Origin: Bog-532 sp963830385
GTDB lineage: Bacteria > Actinomycetota > Actinomycetes > Streptosporangiales > Streptosporangiaceae
Direction of reading: 5' to 3'
DNA length: 64,000 bases
NCBI GenBank assembly: GCA_963830385.1
Contig: CAWHMD010000005.1
Coordinates: forward strand, 1,178,001-1,242,000
Position numbers and translations under genes: made by a program. Each line of letters starts with the position of its first letter. Position 1 is the stretch's first letter. A model generated the notes under the pieces. The model was not told the origin of the DNA and made no database searches. It was given only the letters and a program-made list of their open reading frames with translations. Positions 52,272-60,978 of this stretch are shown here, piece after piece.

Positions 52272-53880
52272 CGCCCCGATTGTCCGTTGGCTCGGCTGAT
52301 CTGGTCCGCAGCGTCACCACCGCGAGCAGCCCGGCTGCGAGCACCAGGGCGGCTGACAGGAACAAGGCGTCGCGCAGGCCGTCGTGGAAGGCAGTGTACG
52401 CCGCATCGATCACCTTCTGGACGAGGGCGGCCTGACCCGCGGGCCCGATGCCTGAGCTGTTGCTGGAGGGCACCTGCCCGGTTTCCACGCCTTTGATCAC
52501 GATGTCCTGGATCGCGCTGGGCAGTCCCAGCGACCGCAGCTGGGTGGCGATGCTGTGATTGAGCTGCCCGTAGACCAGCGTGCCGAGGACCGCGATGCCG
52601 GTCACCGCGCCGATCTCGCGGCTGGTGTTGGTGGCGGACGCGGCCATGCCGGACCGTTCCGGCGGCACCGCCGACAGCGCCGAGGATGTGACCGGCACCA
52701 CCGTGGCGCCGATGCCGATCCCGGCCAGTGCGAGCGAGGTCAGCAGCGGCCAGTAGTGCGGGTGCGGGCTCAGGTTCTGTTCGGTCAGCACCAGGCCGGC
52801 CGCGAACAGAAGGCAACCGCCCGCCATGCTCCAGCGCAGCCCGATCGCGGCCAGCCAGCGCCCGGTGGCCAGCGAGGCCAGAATCATCAGCACGGTCAGC
52901 GGCAGGAACACCAGCGCGATCCGGTAGCCGGAAAGGCCGACCACCTCGAAGAGGTACAGGGCGGTGAAGAAGAACACGGCGAAGGTGGCGAAGTACGTAC
53001 AGAACGCGACCGCGTTGGCCGTGCTGAAGCGCGCCAGCCGGAACAATTTCAGATCAATAAGGGGATGAGCGGCCCGGCTCTCCCGCACCGCGAAGGCCAC
53101 CGCGGCGACCGCACTGACGCAGAACAGGGCGATGACCTGGGACGACGCGAAGCCCGCGGTCTCCGCGTCGATGATCGCGAACGTCAGCGTGGCCAGCGTG
53201 GCCGCCCCCAGCAGCGCCCCGGCGGTGTCCACCCGGTGCGCGCCGGGGTCGGCGGTCTCCGGCAGCACCACCACCGCCAGGACCAGCGCGGCCAGCCCGA
53301 AGATGAGGTTGAACCAGAACAGCGCGCGCCAGTTCCAGGTGCCGACGAGCGCACCCCCGATGACCGGTCCGAGCGCCAGGGCCAGCCCGGAGACCGCGGC
53401 CCAGACCCCGATCGCCCGGTCTCGGCTGCGCTGATCGGTGTACAGCTGACGGAGCATGGACAGCGTGCCGGGCTCGCTGGCGGCGGCGCCGAGACCCATC
53501 ACCGCCCGGCCCGCGATCAGCACCCCCGGGTTCGGGGCGAGCGCGCACAGCACCGACCCGGCGCAGAACACCCCGGCCCCGGACAGCATCACGACCTTGC
53601 GGCCGAACTCGTCGCCGATCATCCCGCAGGCGAGCATGACGCTGGCGAAGGTCAGCGCGTAGGCACCGACTACCCATTGCAGATCGGCGACGCCGGCGTG
53701 CAGGCTGGTCTGCACGCTGCCCAGGGCCACGCTGACGATCGTGTTGTCCAGGAACGTCAGGAACAGCAGCGTGCACAGCACGGCCAGGGCCAGCGACCGC
53801 CCGCCGCGGCGGGGGACGACCGGGCCCGCGGGCCGCTGGTGCCGCTGGTGCCGCGTCGAGATGTTGCTTCCCTGGTCCAC
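52264..53880 (-). CDS. DHA2-type MFS drug exporter
   Basis: 538 residues, fourteen predicted membrane helices. LFLTFLDNTIVSVALGSVQ, the D-x-R-like FGRKVVMLSG loop and the motif C region (GLALALGPVIGGALVGTWNWRALFWFN) mark the EmrB/QacA family of proton antiporters. GTG 53878-53880 is 21 bases after the lipoprotein stop. The substrate is unknown. Confidence 0.93.
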   Translation of the reverse strand: MDQGSNISTRHQRHQRPAGPVVPRRGGRSLALAVLCTLLFLTFLDNTIVSVALGSVQTSLHAGVADLQWVVGAYALTFASVMLACGMIGDEFGRKVVMLSGAGVFCAGSVLCALAPNPGVLIAGRAVMGLGAAASEPGTLSMLRQLYTDQRSRDRAIGVWAAVSGLALALGPVIGGALVGTWNWRALFWFNLIFGLAALVLAVVVLPETADPGAHRVDTAGALLGAATLATLTFAIIDAETAGFASSQVIALFCVSAVAAVAFAVRESRAAHPLIDLKLFRLARFSTANAVAFCTYFATFAVFFFTALYLFEVVGLSGYRIALVFLPLTVLMILASLATGRWLAAIGLRWSMAGGCLLFAAGLVLTEQNLSPHPHYWPLLTSLALAGIGIGATVVPVTSSALSAVPPERSGMAASATNTSREIGAVTGIAVLGTLVYGQLNHSIATQLRSLGLPSAIQDIVIKGVETGQVPSSNSSGIGPAGQAALVQKVIDAAYTAFHDGLRDALFLSAALVLAAGLLAVVTLRTRSAEPTDNRGDG

Positions 53881-53901
53881 CGGCCGCCTGCCGATCAGCG
53901 G

Positions 53902-54474
53902 CTAACCGGCGGCGCTGGCGCAGGCCGACGGCGCCTTACCGCTGTTCTCCAGGGTGAGCAGCGCGCAGAAGCTCTGGTCGCCGACCTTCCAGACCCCGTC
54001 CTGATAGACGGACACACCGGGCTGGTTCTTCAGGGCCGGGGTCCCGCCGACCAGGATGGAATAGGTCACCTTGGCCTGCGACGGCGACTCGACCGTCACC
54101 GCGCTGACGCTGGACGTGGCCGAGGAGGCGAGCGACGAGGACGCCTGCGCCTTGATGATCGAGGCGAAGGCCGAGCCGTTCTGCAGCAGGCTGACCCGCT
54201 TGGCGACCGGCGTCTTGGGGTTGAAGAACGCCTCCCAGTCGGTCTTGATCTGGGCCATGGTAGCGGCGCTGCCACCGGTGCCGCCGCTGGCGCTACCGCT
54301 GGCGGACGCGGAGGTGGCCGGAGCGGGCGCGGCCGAGGTGGTAGCCGGCGCGCTGGCACTGGCGCTCGCGCTGGACCCTGACGAAGAGCCGCCGCCACTG
54401 CTGCAGGCGGCGACGGTCACCGCTGACACGGCGACTGTGGCGATGGAGATCACCCGGACGGGCTGGAGTCGCAT
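53902..54474 (-). CDS. MTB12-like secreted lipoprotein
   Basis: 190 residues from ATG 54472-54474, six bases after AAGGAGG; the frame runs 38 codons further upstream without a signal. The signal peptide ends at the lipobox VTVAACSSGG, followed by a Ser/Ala-rich linker and a C-terminal domain (IKTDWEAFFNPKTPVAKRVSLLQNG) resembling the low-molecular-weight antigen MTB12 family. Role unknown; possibly a surface binding protein. Confidence 0.82.
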   Translation of the reverse strand: MRLQPVRVISIATVAVSAVTVAACSSGGGSSSGSSASASASAPATTSAAPAPATSASASGSASGGTGGSAATMAQIKTDWEAFFNPKTPVAKRVSLLQNGSAFASIIKAQASSSLASSATSSVSAVTVESPSQAKVTYSILVGGTPALKNQPGVSVYQDGVWKVGDQSFCALLTLENSGKAPSACASAAG

Positions 54475-54607
54475 CTGAGCCCTCCTTGGCTCATGCGCCG
54501 AACTGAGGACCCCCAGCGGTGATCTTAACTCGCCGGTAGCTGGCCGGCACGGAACTCCGGGCTGGCGGCTGACGTACCTGTCAGCCAACGGTCAGCGACC
54601 GGTCATG

Positions 54608-55432
54608 TCACCGCGCCGGCTGGCGCTCTGCCACCTGGGCGCGGGGGCTGAAGCCCCACACGGCCACGGCCAGCCCGGTCAGCACGAACAGGAAGAACGT
54701 GATGACGTGGACGCTCGTGCAGTACAGGCAGATGCTGCCGATGTCGAACAGCTCGGCGTAGATCAGGTACAGCACAAAGCCGATGCCGGCGATCAGGGAG
54801 GCGAGCCGGAGCATTCCGACTTCGCGACGGCGGGCCTTCCACGCCCACGGGCTCATGATCGCGACCGCGAACACGTAGAAAGCGAGCCCGAGCACCGCGA
54901 CCGGGATGCCGAACACCACCGACTGCGGGCTGGTGGTGACCTTGCCGCAGTTGACCACGCCGGTGGTCTCGGTGCAGCCGGCCAGCGCCGATTCGGTGTA
55001 GTGAGCGTAGGTCAGGTAGACCGAGACGCCCAGGCCAATCAGGGCCAGCGCGAACGTGGCCCAGCGCAGCCAGGCGGCCGGGTATTCGAACTGGACGTCG
55101 GCCGGCTCCGGGTCGGCGTTACGGCCCGCGCCGCCGGCGCTGGCCCGGACCGAGCTGGCCCGGCTGGAACTGGCGCCGGCGGAGCTGGCCCGGCGGGCGG
55201 CCGCGCCGGACCCGACCGGGCGGGCGGCGTCGGCGCCGCTCTTGGCGCGGGCCGGGGTGGCGGCCCGCGCCGCGCGGGCGGGCGCGGGGTTGCGGGCGGC
55301 ACCGTCGGCGTTCTTGGCGGTCCCGTTCTTGGCGGCGCCGTTCTTCCCGTTGCCCTTGGCCGTTGTCTTGGCGCCCGCCTGGCCGCGGGCGGCGCCGGTG
55401 CGCGACCCGGCGCGGGGCTTGGCCGCCGCCAT
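54608..55432 (-). CDS. VKOR-family quinone-linked disulfide catalyst
   Basis: 274 residues. The first 100 are Ala/Lys/Arg-rich and look disordered. Four or five membrane helices follow, with the outer Cys in TTGVVNCGKVTTSPQS and the active CxxC in SICLYCTSVH. Vitamin K epoxide reductase homologues re-oxidise DsbA-like proteins and pass electrons to quinone. The ATG shares a base with the stop of the DUF929 gene (TGATG), so the two are coupled as a likely redox pair. Confidence 0.92.
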   Translation of the reverse strand: MAAAKPRAGSRTGAARGQAGAKTTAKGNGKNGAAKNGTAKNADGAARNPAPARAARAATPARAKSGADAARPVGSGAAARRASSAGASSSRASSVRASAGGAGRNADPEPADVQFEYPAAWLRWATFALALIGLGVSVYLTYAHYTESALAGCTETTGVVNCGKVTTSPQSVVFGIPVAVLGLAFYVFAVAIMSPWAWKARRREVGMLRLASLIAGIGFVLYLIYAELFDIGSICLYCTSVHVITFFLFVLTGLAVAVWGFSPRAQVAERQPAR

Positions 55433-56358
55433 CAGAGCTTCTTCTCCAGCGCCTTGACCGCCGGGGTACAGGCCGAGGCGGGCTGGTTGCCCGTCAGCTG
55501 GCAGATGGCGGCGGTCATGTAGTTGGCGGTGCCGTCGACGGCCTTGGCGATCGCGCTGCTGGGATTCTTGAGCGCGGTGGCGATCTGGCTCCAGGTCTTG
55601 CCCTGCAGAACCTGTGGGGTGTAGCTCGCTCCGCTGATCATGTACTTGTTCCCGAAATCGATGAACGGGATCGCGCCCGCACTCGACGAGGACACGTACG
55701 GCGGCGCGTCGTACTTCGCCAGCAGCGCGTTCTGAGCCTTGGTCGGGGTCTGCAGCGTGGTGTAGCTCTGGCCGTCCGAGGCCAGCTTGTTCGTCTCCAT
55801 CTCGACCGAGGAGAAGGTCAGGTACTTACTGGTGTACGAGGACTTGTAGAACGTCCAGGTCGCGGTGTTCGGGAACACGTCGCCGCTGGCCGAGCGGGTG
55901 GTGCCGAGGCCCTGGAACGTGCCGAACCGGCTGAGCGCGACGACCATCGACCACCGCTCGGCCGCGCAGTACGGGCAGTACTCGGCGCCCATGTACAGCA
56001 TTTCCGGTTTTCCGTCCGAGGTCAGCGCGGAGCCGCCACTGATCTTCTTGGGGAAGGCGGTCGCGGTGCCGCCGGCGACCGTGTCGAGGGTGCTGGCCGG
56101 GACGGTGGTGGCGTCCTTGACCACCGTGGCCAGCGCGGTCCCGGTCGGGCCGTTGGCGGAGGCCGAGGACTTGCTCGAGCCGTTGGAGTTCACCTTGACG
56201 AGCACGAAGGCCAGCACGACGGCGATGACCACCACCACGCTGCCGGCGGCGATCAGGATCCGGTTGCGGATCTCGGCCCGGCGAGCGGCGGCCCGTTGCG
56301 CCGCGATCCTCTGCTGGCGGGAGCTGCCGTCCCGCTTAGCCTTGCTTGCCTTACCCAT
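55432..56358 (-). CDS. DUF929-family thioredoxin-like membrane protein, copy 2
   Basis: 308 residues, same layout as copy 1: basic tail, one membrane helix (IAAGSVVVVIAVVLAFVLV), then the domain with AEYCPYCAAERW and a C-terminal Cys pair. The two copies are strongly alike over most of their length (for example FPNTATWTFYKSSYTSKY in both), pointing to duplication. First gene of the VKOR operon. Confidence 0.87.
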   Translation of the reverse strand: MGKASKAKRDGSSRQQRIAAQRAAARRAEIRNRILIAAGSVVVVIAVVLAFVLVKVNSNGSSKSSASANGPTGTALATVVKDATTVPASTLDTVAGGTATAFPKKISGGSALTSDGKPEMLYMGAEYCPYCAAERWSMVVALSRFGTFQGLGTTRSASGDVFPNTATWTFYKSSYTSKYLTFSSVEMETNKLASDGQSYTTLQTPTKAQNALLAKYDAPPYVSSSSAGAIPFIDFGNKYMISGASYTPQVLQGKTWSQIATALKNPSSAIAKAVDGTANYMTAAICQLTGNQPASACTPAVKALEKKL

Positions 56359-56783
56359 CGCCTGCCGTAACCTAGCCTCTCGCTGTGATCGTCCGGCTGC
56401 GGTGACCGCCGGGCGGCGTACCGCTCATGTCACGGCGGCCGCCAACCTCTGTACGAGTGCGGCAGTCCGCCGGATGGCGCCTCAGGCCCGGCTGCCAGGC
56501 CACCATCATATGGTCTGCAAATGCCGAGGTGGACGTCCTCCAGTTTCTTCAGCGTTCCCTCTGCGGAATCTCAGGGTGACCTCGCGGTGCCGCATTGTGC
56601 TGGGTGATCGCGTCAGTAATTGTGCGGCTCTGAACGCTTCGTGGTGACCGTAGAGCGCGAGTGCGCGACCGTCAAGGCCTGAGGCGGCCTCGGCACCCGC
56701 CGTTGACGTTTGAAGTTTCAGGCGTATACCAGGACATGCCGTGCTATCTTGCCCGTGGCTTTGATCACATCTGGGGGGCCTAC
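56359..56783. other. Divergent intergenic region before the MHYT gene
   Basis: 425 bp between the DUF929/VKOR operon (minus) and the MHYT gene (plus). It is less GC-rich than the genes. Apart from the promoter candidate at 56703-56730 I see no gene. Open frames here have no ribosome binding site or coding-like third positions. Confidence 0.5.
56703..56730 (+). promoter_or_regulatory. Probable promoter of the MHYT gene
   Basis: TTGACG at 56703-56708 and TATACC at 56725-56730 with a 16-base spacer resemble -35 and -10 elements of the main sigma factor. The gene starts 53 bases downstream. Confidence 0.4.
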
Positions 56784-57599
56784 GTGCCGGTCGTGCATGT
56801 CCAAAATTTTTCGTACGGGTTGCTGAACCCGGCTCTCGGATACCTGATGTCCTGCCTGGGCGCCTTCATCGGCCTGCGCTGCCTGACCCGGGCCCGCGCC
56901 TATACCGGCCGCACCAAGGCGCTGTGGCTGTCGATGGCGGCGATGGCCATCGGGGCGACCGGGATCTGGGCCATGCACTTCATCGGGATGCTGGGCTTCA
57001 CCATCCCCGGCGAGACCATCCGCTACAACGTTCTCCTCACGATCATCAGCATGCTGGTGGCGGTCGCGGTGGTGGCCATCGGCCTGTTCATCGTGGGCTA
57101 CAGCCGTAGCCAGGGGCTCGCCCCGCTGCTGACCGGCGGCGTGGTCGTCGGCCTGGGCGTGGCCAGCATGCACTACCTGGGCATGGAAGCCCTCGAGATC
57201 CCCGACATGATGAACTACAACGTCCTGGTCGTGGTGGCGTCCGTGATCATCGCCATCGCCGCCGGCACGGCCGCGCTGTACGCCGGCCTCAAGGTGCGCG
57301 GGATCGGCGCCACCCTGGGAGCGTCCCTGCTCATGGGCGTGGCGGTGAGCGGGATGCACTACACCGGCATGGCCGCGATGCAGGTCTTCGCCACCTCGGC
57401 CGGCGTGTACGCGGCCAACAGCGCCGACACCGGCGCCACCGCCAGCAGTTTCCTGATCCCGCTGGTGCTCGGCATCTCGGTGTTCACGTTCCTGGCCACC
57501 ATCGTGATCATGCTGGCCCCGTCGGAAGAAGACATCGCGGCCGACGCGCGGCTGGCCGAGCGCCTGGCCGAACGCCCGATCAGCCACCACCGCCGCTAG
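56784..57599 (+). CDS. MHYT-domain integral membrane sensor
   Basis: 271 residues from GTG 56784, five bases after a GGGGGG ribosome binding site. Seven predicted helices and three MHYT motifs (AMHFIGM, SMHYLGM, GMHYTGM), thought to bind a metal such as copper and to sense O2, CO or NO. No GGDEF, EAL or HTH output domain is attached; the protein ends in a short charged tail. Such stand-alone MHYT proteins occur in actinomycetes. Confidence 0.92.
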   Translation: MPVVHVQNFSYGLLNPALGYLMSCLGAFIGLRCLTRARAYTGRTKALWLSMAAMAIGATGIWAMHFIGMLGFTIPGETIRYNVLLTIISMLVAVAVVAIGLFIVGYSRSQGLAPLLTGGVVVGLGVASMHYLGMEALEIPDMMNYNVLVVVASVIIAIAAGTAALYAGLKVRGIGATLGASLLMGVAVSGMHYTGMAAMQVFATSAGVYAANSADTGATASSFLIPLVLGISVFTFLATIVIMLAPSEEDIAADARLAERLAERPISHHRR

Positions 57600-57613
57600 C
57601 CCCGGGTTTCCTG

Positions 57614-57636
57614 GGGCCCGGGTTCCCGGGGCCCCG
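57614..57636 (+). terminator. Hairpin after the MHYT gene
   Basis: GGGGCCCGGG at 57614-57623 pairs with CCCGGGGCCCC at 57626-57636 (one bulged G) across a two-base loop, 14 bases after the stop. No T-run. Confidence 0.5.
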
Positions 57637-57646
57637 GCACTCCTCC

Positions 57647-57700
57647 GGGCCCTGGACTCCCCTCGGGCCCTGGTACCTCCCCGGGCCCTGGACTCCCCCG
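57647..57700. repeat. Three tandem 18-bp repeats
   Basis: CGGGCCCTGG followed by ACTCCCCT, TACCTCCC and ACTCCCCC at 57647-57664, 57665-57682 and 57683-57700. Non-coding, between the MHYT and pstS-like genes. The rest of 57701-57938 shows no gene. Confidence 0.85.
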
Positions 57701-57939
57701 GCGCCTCGTCGTCTTACCTGCTCGTTGGCGCCTTCGGGCGCGCTATAGGGGACAAGGCTGAATGGGAAAAAGTATCCCCAGGCCGCAAGCTAATAATCGA
57801 ACAAACCATTCAGCTTTGATCGGCTCCTCGTCACAGTAGACCATGCGGCGACGAAGGGCCACCCCGAGCACCGCTAGAGATTCGGCCACCCCCCTGCACA
57901 GGTCACGGCCACGGCCGAGGGAGTACCGCCAGGCAGGAG

Positions 57940-57967
57940 GAGGGGCTGTCGAACCAGGCAGCCCCTC
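57940..57967 (-). terminator. Hairpin terminator of the PstS-like gene
   Basis: GAGGGGCTG at 57940-57948 and CAGCCCCTC at 57959-57967 are perfect complements with a ten-base loop, nine bases after the gene's stop on the minus strand. Confidence 0.6.
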
Positions 57968-57975
57968 TCCCTGTT

Positions 57976-58707
57976 TCAGCTGGTAAAAGGAGCTCCGTTG
58001 GGTCCGGTGACCTGACTGAGCATGCTGGTGGCCAGTTGCTGGATCGCCGGAGGGAGGGACACGTAACCGAGGCTGGCGGCCCAGGCCGGGCTGACGGTGG
58101 ACAGGTAGTTGCTGAAGATGTAGGTGGTGCCGCTGCCGTCGGACCGGTGGACCACGGTGATGTAGGTCCGGGGCAGCTCCGCGCCGGGGTTGAGGGCGGT
58201 GATCGCCGGGTCGTCCCAGTAAGTGATCTGCCCGAGGAAGATCCGGGCCAGCACCGCACCGTTCAATCTCAGCGGCTGCCCGTTCAGGACGGGCACGTTG
58301 TAGGCGACATCCACGGCACCCAGGTCGACCGGGACCTGGACGGTGGCGCCGCCGCTGGCTCCGGCCAGGTCTTTAGCGCTGGCCGGGACGTCGGTGGCCC
58401 CGAAGTCGGTTTTCCCCGCGGTGAATCGGGTGATGCCGGCGCTGCTGCCGACGGAGGCGTAGCTGACTGTCACGCCCGGGTGGGCCTCCTGGTAGTGGGA
58501 GAACGCCAGATCAAAGAACGGAGCGTCGAAGGTCGAGCCGGCCCCGCTGATCCGGATCGTGGTCGCGGCCACGCCAGCGGCGGCGGTTGCCGGGCTGTGG
58601 CCCGGGCCTGATGACGCCCCCGAAGTGCAGGCAGCCCCGGTCGCCAGGACGAACAGGGCCGCGGCGATTATGGCGGCCCGGTGGTGAAGTTTGAGCAGGG
58701 ATGGCAT
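57976..58707 (-). CDS. Shortened PstS-like phosphate-binding lipoprotein
   Basis: 243 residues against about 340-370 for usual PstS. The lipobox is ATGAACTSG. Ligand motifs GAGSTFDAP, SYASVGSSAGITRF, FGATDVPAS and HRSDGSGTTYIFSNYLS are kept. After VSPAWA the sequence jumps to SLGYVSLPPAIQQLATSML, which matches the normal C-terminus, so about 100 residues of the second lobe are missing with frame intact. It is the last gene of the aquaporin/flavoprotein operon in an arsenic locus; phosphate or arsenate binding is plausible. Confidence 0.85.
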   Translation of the reverse strand: MPSLLKLHHRAAIIAAALFVLATGAACTSGASSGPGHSPATAAAGVAATTIRISGAGSTFDAPFFDLAFSHYQEAHPGVTVSYASVGSSAGITRFTAGKTDFGATDVPASAKDLAGASGGATVQVPVDLGAVDVAYNVPVLNGQPLRLNGAVLARIFLGQITYWDDPAITALNPGAELPRTYITVVHRSDGSGTTYIFSNYLSTVSPAWAASLGYVSLPPAIQQLATSMLSQVTGPNGAPFTS

Positions 58708-58730
58708 CGTTGCCCTCCTGTCTGCGGTGG

Positions 58731-60119
58731 TTATCCGGCCTGGACTGTGCGAGTCCAGGCCTGGGCGCCGATCTGCACGGCGTCCCAGGGGCTGCCGAGG
58801 GGCGGGGTGTAGGACAGGTCCAGGTCACTGAGCCCGTCGACGGTCATCTCGTGGAAGATGGCGGCGGCAGCGATGTCGACCCGCTTGGCGATCTCGGCGT
58901 CCTTGCTGCCGAACAGCTGCACCCCCAGCAGCCGCCCCGTCTGCCGGTCGCCGGTGAACCGCATCGCGATGCGGTGGCTGCCCGGGTAGTAGGCCTTGTG
59001 GTCATCGGCCTCGGCGCCCACCGTCACCGGGTCGAACCCGGCGGCCCGGGCTTCGTGGTCACGCAGCCCGGTGCGGGCCGCGGCCTGGTCAAAGATCTTC
59101 ACGACCTGGGTGCCGAGGCTGCCGGCGAACTCACGGTGGCCGCCGCAGGCGTTCTCCCCGGCGACCCGGCCCTGCTTGTGGGCGGTGGTGCCCAGCGGCA
59201 GGTAGGTCTGGCCGAGCAGCCGGTGGTAGGTGACCACGCAGTCCCCGGCCGCGAAGACGCCCGGCAGGCCCGTGCGCATCATGGTGTCGACGGCGATCGC
59301 GCCGCGGGCGCCGGTTTTCGCCCCGGCGCTGACCGCCAGATCGGTGTCCGGCCGGACTCCCACCACGACCAGGACCAGGTCCGCGAAACAGGCGACCGGC
59401 TCTCCAGTAGCCGTGACCGCGGAAACCTCCAGGCGGCCGTCCTGGCCGGCCGGCGCTTGGCTGACGGCTCGCACCGTGGTGCCGGTGAGCACCTTGACCT
59501 CGCGCCGGTTCAGCTCGGCGTTCACCAGGCGGCCCAGTTCCGGATCAACCGTGGGCAGCACTTCGGGGAGCTGCTCGATCTGGGTGACCTGCAGGCCCCG
59601 GCCCGTCAGGGCGTCGGCCATCTCCAGGCCGATGTACCCGGCGCCCACGATCACCGCGCTGGCCGGCTGGTTATCTTCCAGGGTGCGCATCAGCGCGAAC
59701 GTGTCGCCCATCGAGTGCAGCAGGTGCACTCCGTCGCCGGGGCCGAGTTCGTCCAGGCCGGCGATGGGCGGCCGGACCGGGACCGCGCCGGTGCCGACGA
59801 TCAGCTGGTCGTAGCTGATCATGTCGTCGGCTCCGTCCGGGCCGGTGACCAGCAGCTTGCGGGCCGCTACGTCGATCCGGCGGGCGGTGGTGTCCAGCCG
59901 CAGGCCCATCCCGGCTGCTTCCAGGTCGGCGCGGGTGCGGTGGGCCAGGTTCTGCCAGCGGGCTACTTCACCGGAAACGTAGTAGGGGATACCGCAGATC
60001 GAGAAGTTCGGGAACGCATCGGCGGCAATCACCGTGACGTCCGCTTCCGGCTCGACCTCGCGGGCGCGCAGGGCGGCGCTGATCCCGGCGTCGCTGCCGC
60101 CGACGGCAACCAGATGCAT
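58731..60119 (-). CDS. CoA-disulfide-reductase-like FAD/NAD(P) oxidoreductase
   Basis: 462 residues. FAD site VAVGGSDAGISAALRA, redox Cys42 in NFSICGIPYYVSG, NAD(P) site VIVGAGYIGLEMA, second FAD site VFAAGDCV, and a dimerisation domain. No rhodanese or other extra domain. Members reduce CoA disulfide, other disulfides or O2. Six bases after the aquaporin stop. Such flavoproteins recur in actinobacterial ars clusters; the exact role is unsettled. Confidence 0.88.
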   Translation of the reverse strand: MHLVAVGGSDAGISAALRAREVEPEADVTVIAADAFPNFSICGIPYYVSGEVARWQNLAHRTRADLEAAGMGLRLDTTARRIDVAARKLLVTGPDGADDMISYDQLIVGTGAVPVRPPIAGLDELGPGDGVHLLHSMGDTFALMRTLEDNQPASAVIVGAGYIGLEMADALTGRGLQVTQIEQLPEVLPTVDPELGRLVNAELNRREVKVLTGTTVRAVSQAPAGQDGRLEVSAVTATGEPVACFADLVLVVVGVRPDTDLAVSAGAKTGARGAIAVDTMMRTGLPGVFAAGDCVVTYHRLLGQTYLPLGTTAHKQGRVAGENACGGHREFAGSLGTQVVKIFDQAAARTGLRDHEARAAGFDPVTVGAEADDHKAYYPGSHRIAMRFTGDRQTGRLLGVQLFGSKDAEIAKRVDIAAAAIFHEMTVDGLSDLDLSYTPPLGSPWDAVQIGAQAWTRTVQAG

Positions 60120-60125
60120 GATTGC

Positions 60126-60941
60126 TTACCTTCCGTTTGCTGTCTGCCCGGCTGGACGGCCAGATACGTAGGGGGAACCGTCTGCGCCCGGCACCCGTGG
60201 GGCGAGGCCATCACCGGCTTCGTGCGGCACGACCACCTCCGCGGCCTGTGCGGGCGTGAGCGCGGGATAGAGCGCCTTGATGATCAGGACACCGGCGATC
60301 CCGCCGCCGATCTGGGCGGCGATGAACACCGGCACCGACGACGGGGCGATCCCGGCGAAGCTGTCCGAGAACATGCGGCCGATGGTGATGGCCGGGTTGG
60401 CGAAGCTGGTGGAGGCGGTGAACCAGTACGCGGCGCCGATGTAGGCGCCGACCGCCGCCGGGGCGGTAGCGGCCCGTCCGCTCCGGGCCAGCGCGAAGAT
60501 GACCAGGATCAGCCCGGCGGTAGCGATGACTTCGGACAGCGCGTGGGCTCCGCTGGCCCGGTCCTTCACCGAGATCGAGACCGCGGCCCGGGCGAACATC
60601 AGGTTCGCCGCGACCGCGCCGGTGATACAGCCAGCCACCTGCGCCGGGAGGTACGCGGCAGCGTCCCGCCAGGACAAGCCGCCAAACGCGGCGTCGGCGA
60701 ACGAGACAACCGGGTTGAAGTGCGCTCCGGACACCGGCCCGAACATGCAGATGATCGCGAACAGGCCCGCCGCCGTCGCTACCGCGTTCTCCAGCAGTTC
60801 CAGCCCGGTGTCAGCCGGTGACAGCCGCTGGGCGGCGATCCCGGAGCCGATCACGATCGCGGCCAGGAACGTGCTGCCGAGGAACTCGGCGGTCAGCCGC
60901 CGCCACAACCCGATGGGTGCGCTACTACTCACGGTGCTCAT
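60126..60941 (-). CDS. Aquaporin (AqpS-like) of the arsenic operon
   Basis: 271 residues from ATG 60939-60941, six membrane helices. The pore motifs are NPV (HFNPVVS) and NPA (FANPAITIGRMF). Divergent from an ArsR-ArsC fusion, it probably lets arsenite formed by arsenate reduction leave the cell down its gradient, as AqpS does in rhizobia. The frame extends to a TTG at 60968, but the ATG overlaps the shared operator. About 35 extra residues at the C-terminus are not part of the channel. Confidence 0.9.
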   Translation of the reverse strand: MSTVSSSAPIGLWRRLTAEFLGSTFLAAIVIGSGIAAQRLSPADTGLELLENAVATAAGLFAIICMFGPVSGAHFNPVVSFADAAFGGLSWRDAAAYLPAQVAGCITGAVAANLMFARAAVSISVKDRASGAHALSEVIATAGLILVIFALARSGRAATAPAAVGAYIGAAYWFTASTSFANPAITIGRMFSDSFAGIAPSSVPVFIAAQIGGGIAGVLIIKALYPALTPAQAAEVVVPHEAGDGLAPRVPGADGSPYVSGRPAGQTANGR

Positions 60942-60971
60942 CTTGACGGAGGAAGTTAGTTCAGTCAAGAT
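60940..60971. promoter_or_regulatory. Shared ArsR operator, ATCTTGAC-N16-GTCAAGAT
   Basis: Perfect eight-base inverted repeat, arms 60940-60947 and 60964-60971, in the 37-bp gap between the divergent aquaporin and ArsR-ArsC starts. Binding here would repress both directions. The wide spacing is compatible with two half-sites on one helix face. Confidence 0.65.
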
Positions 60972-60978
60972 TGAGTCA

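Noticed and set aside
55865..56647. 260-codon plus-strand frame running into the MHYT intergenic region
   Set aside because: Mostly antisense to the DUF929 gene, no ribosome binding site, no domain.
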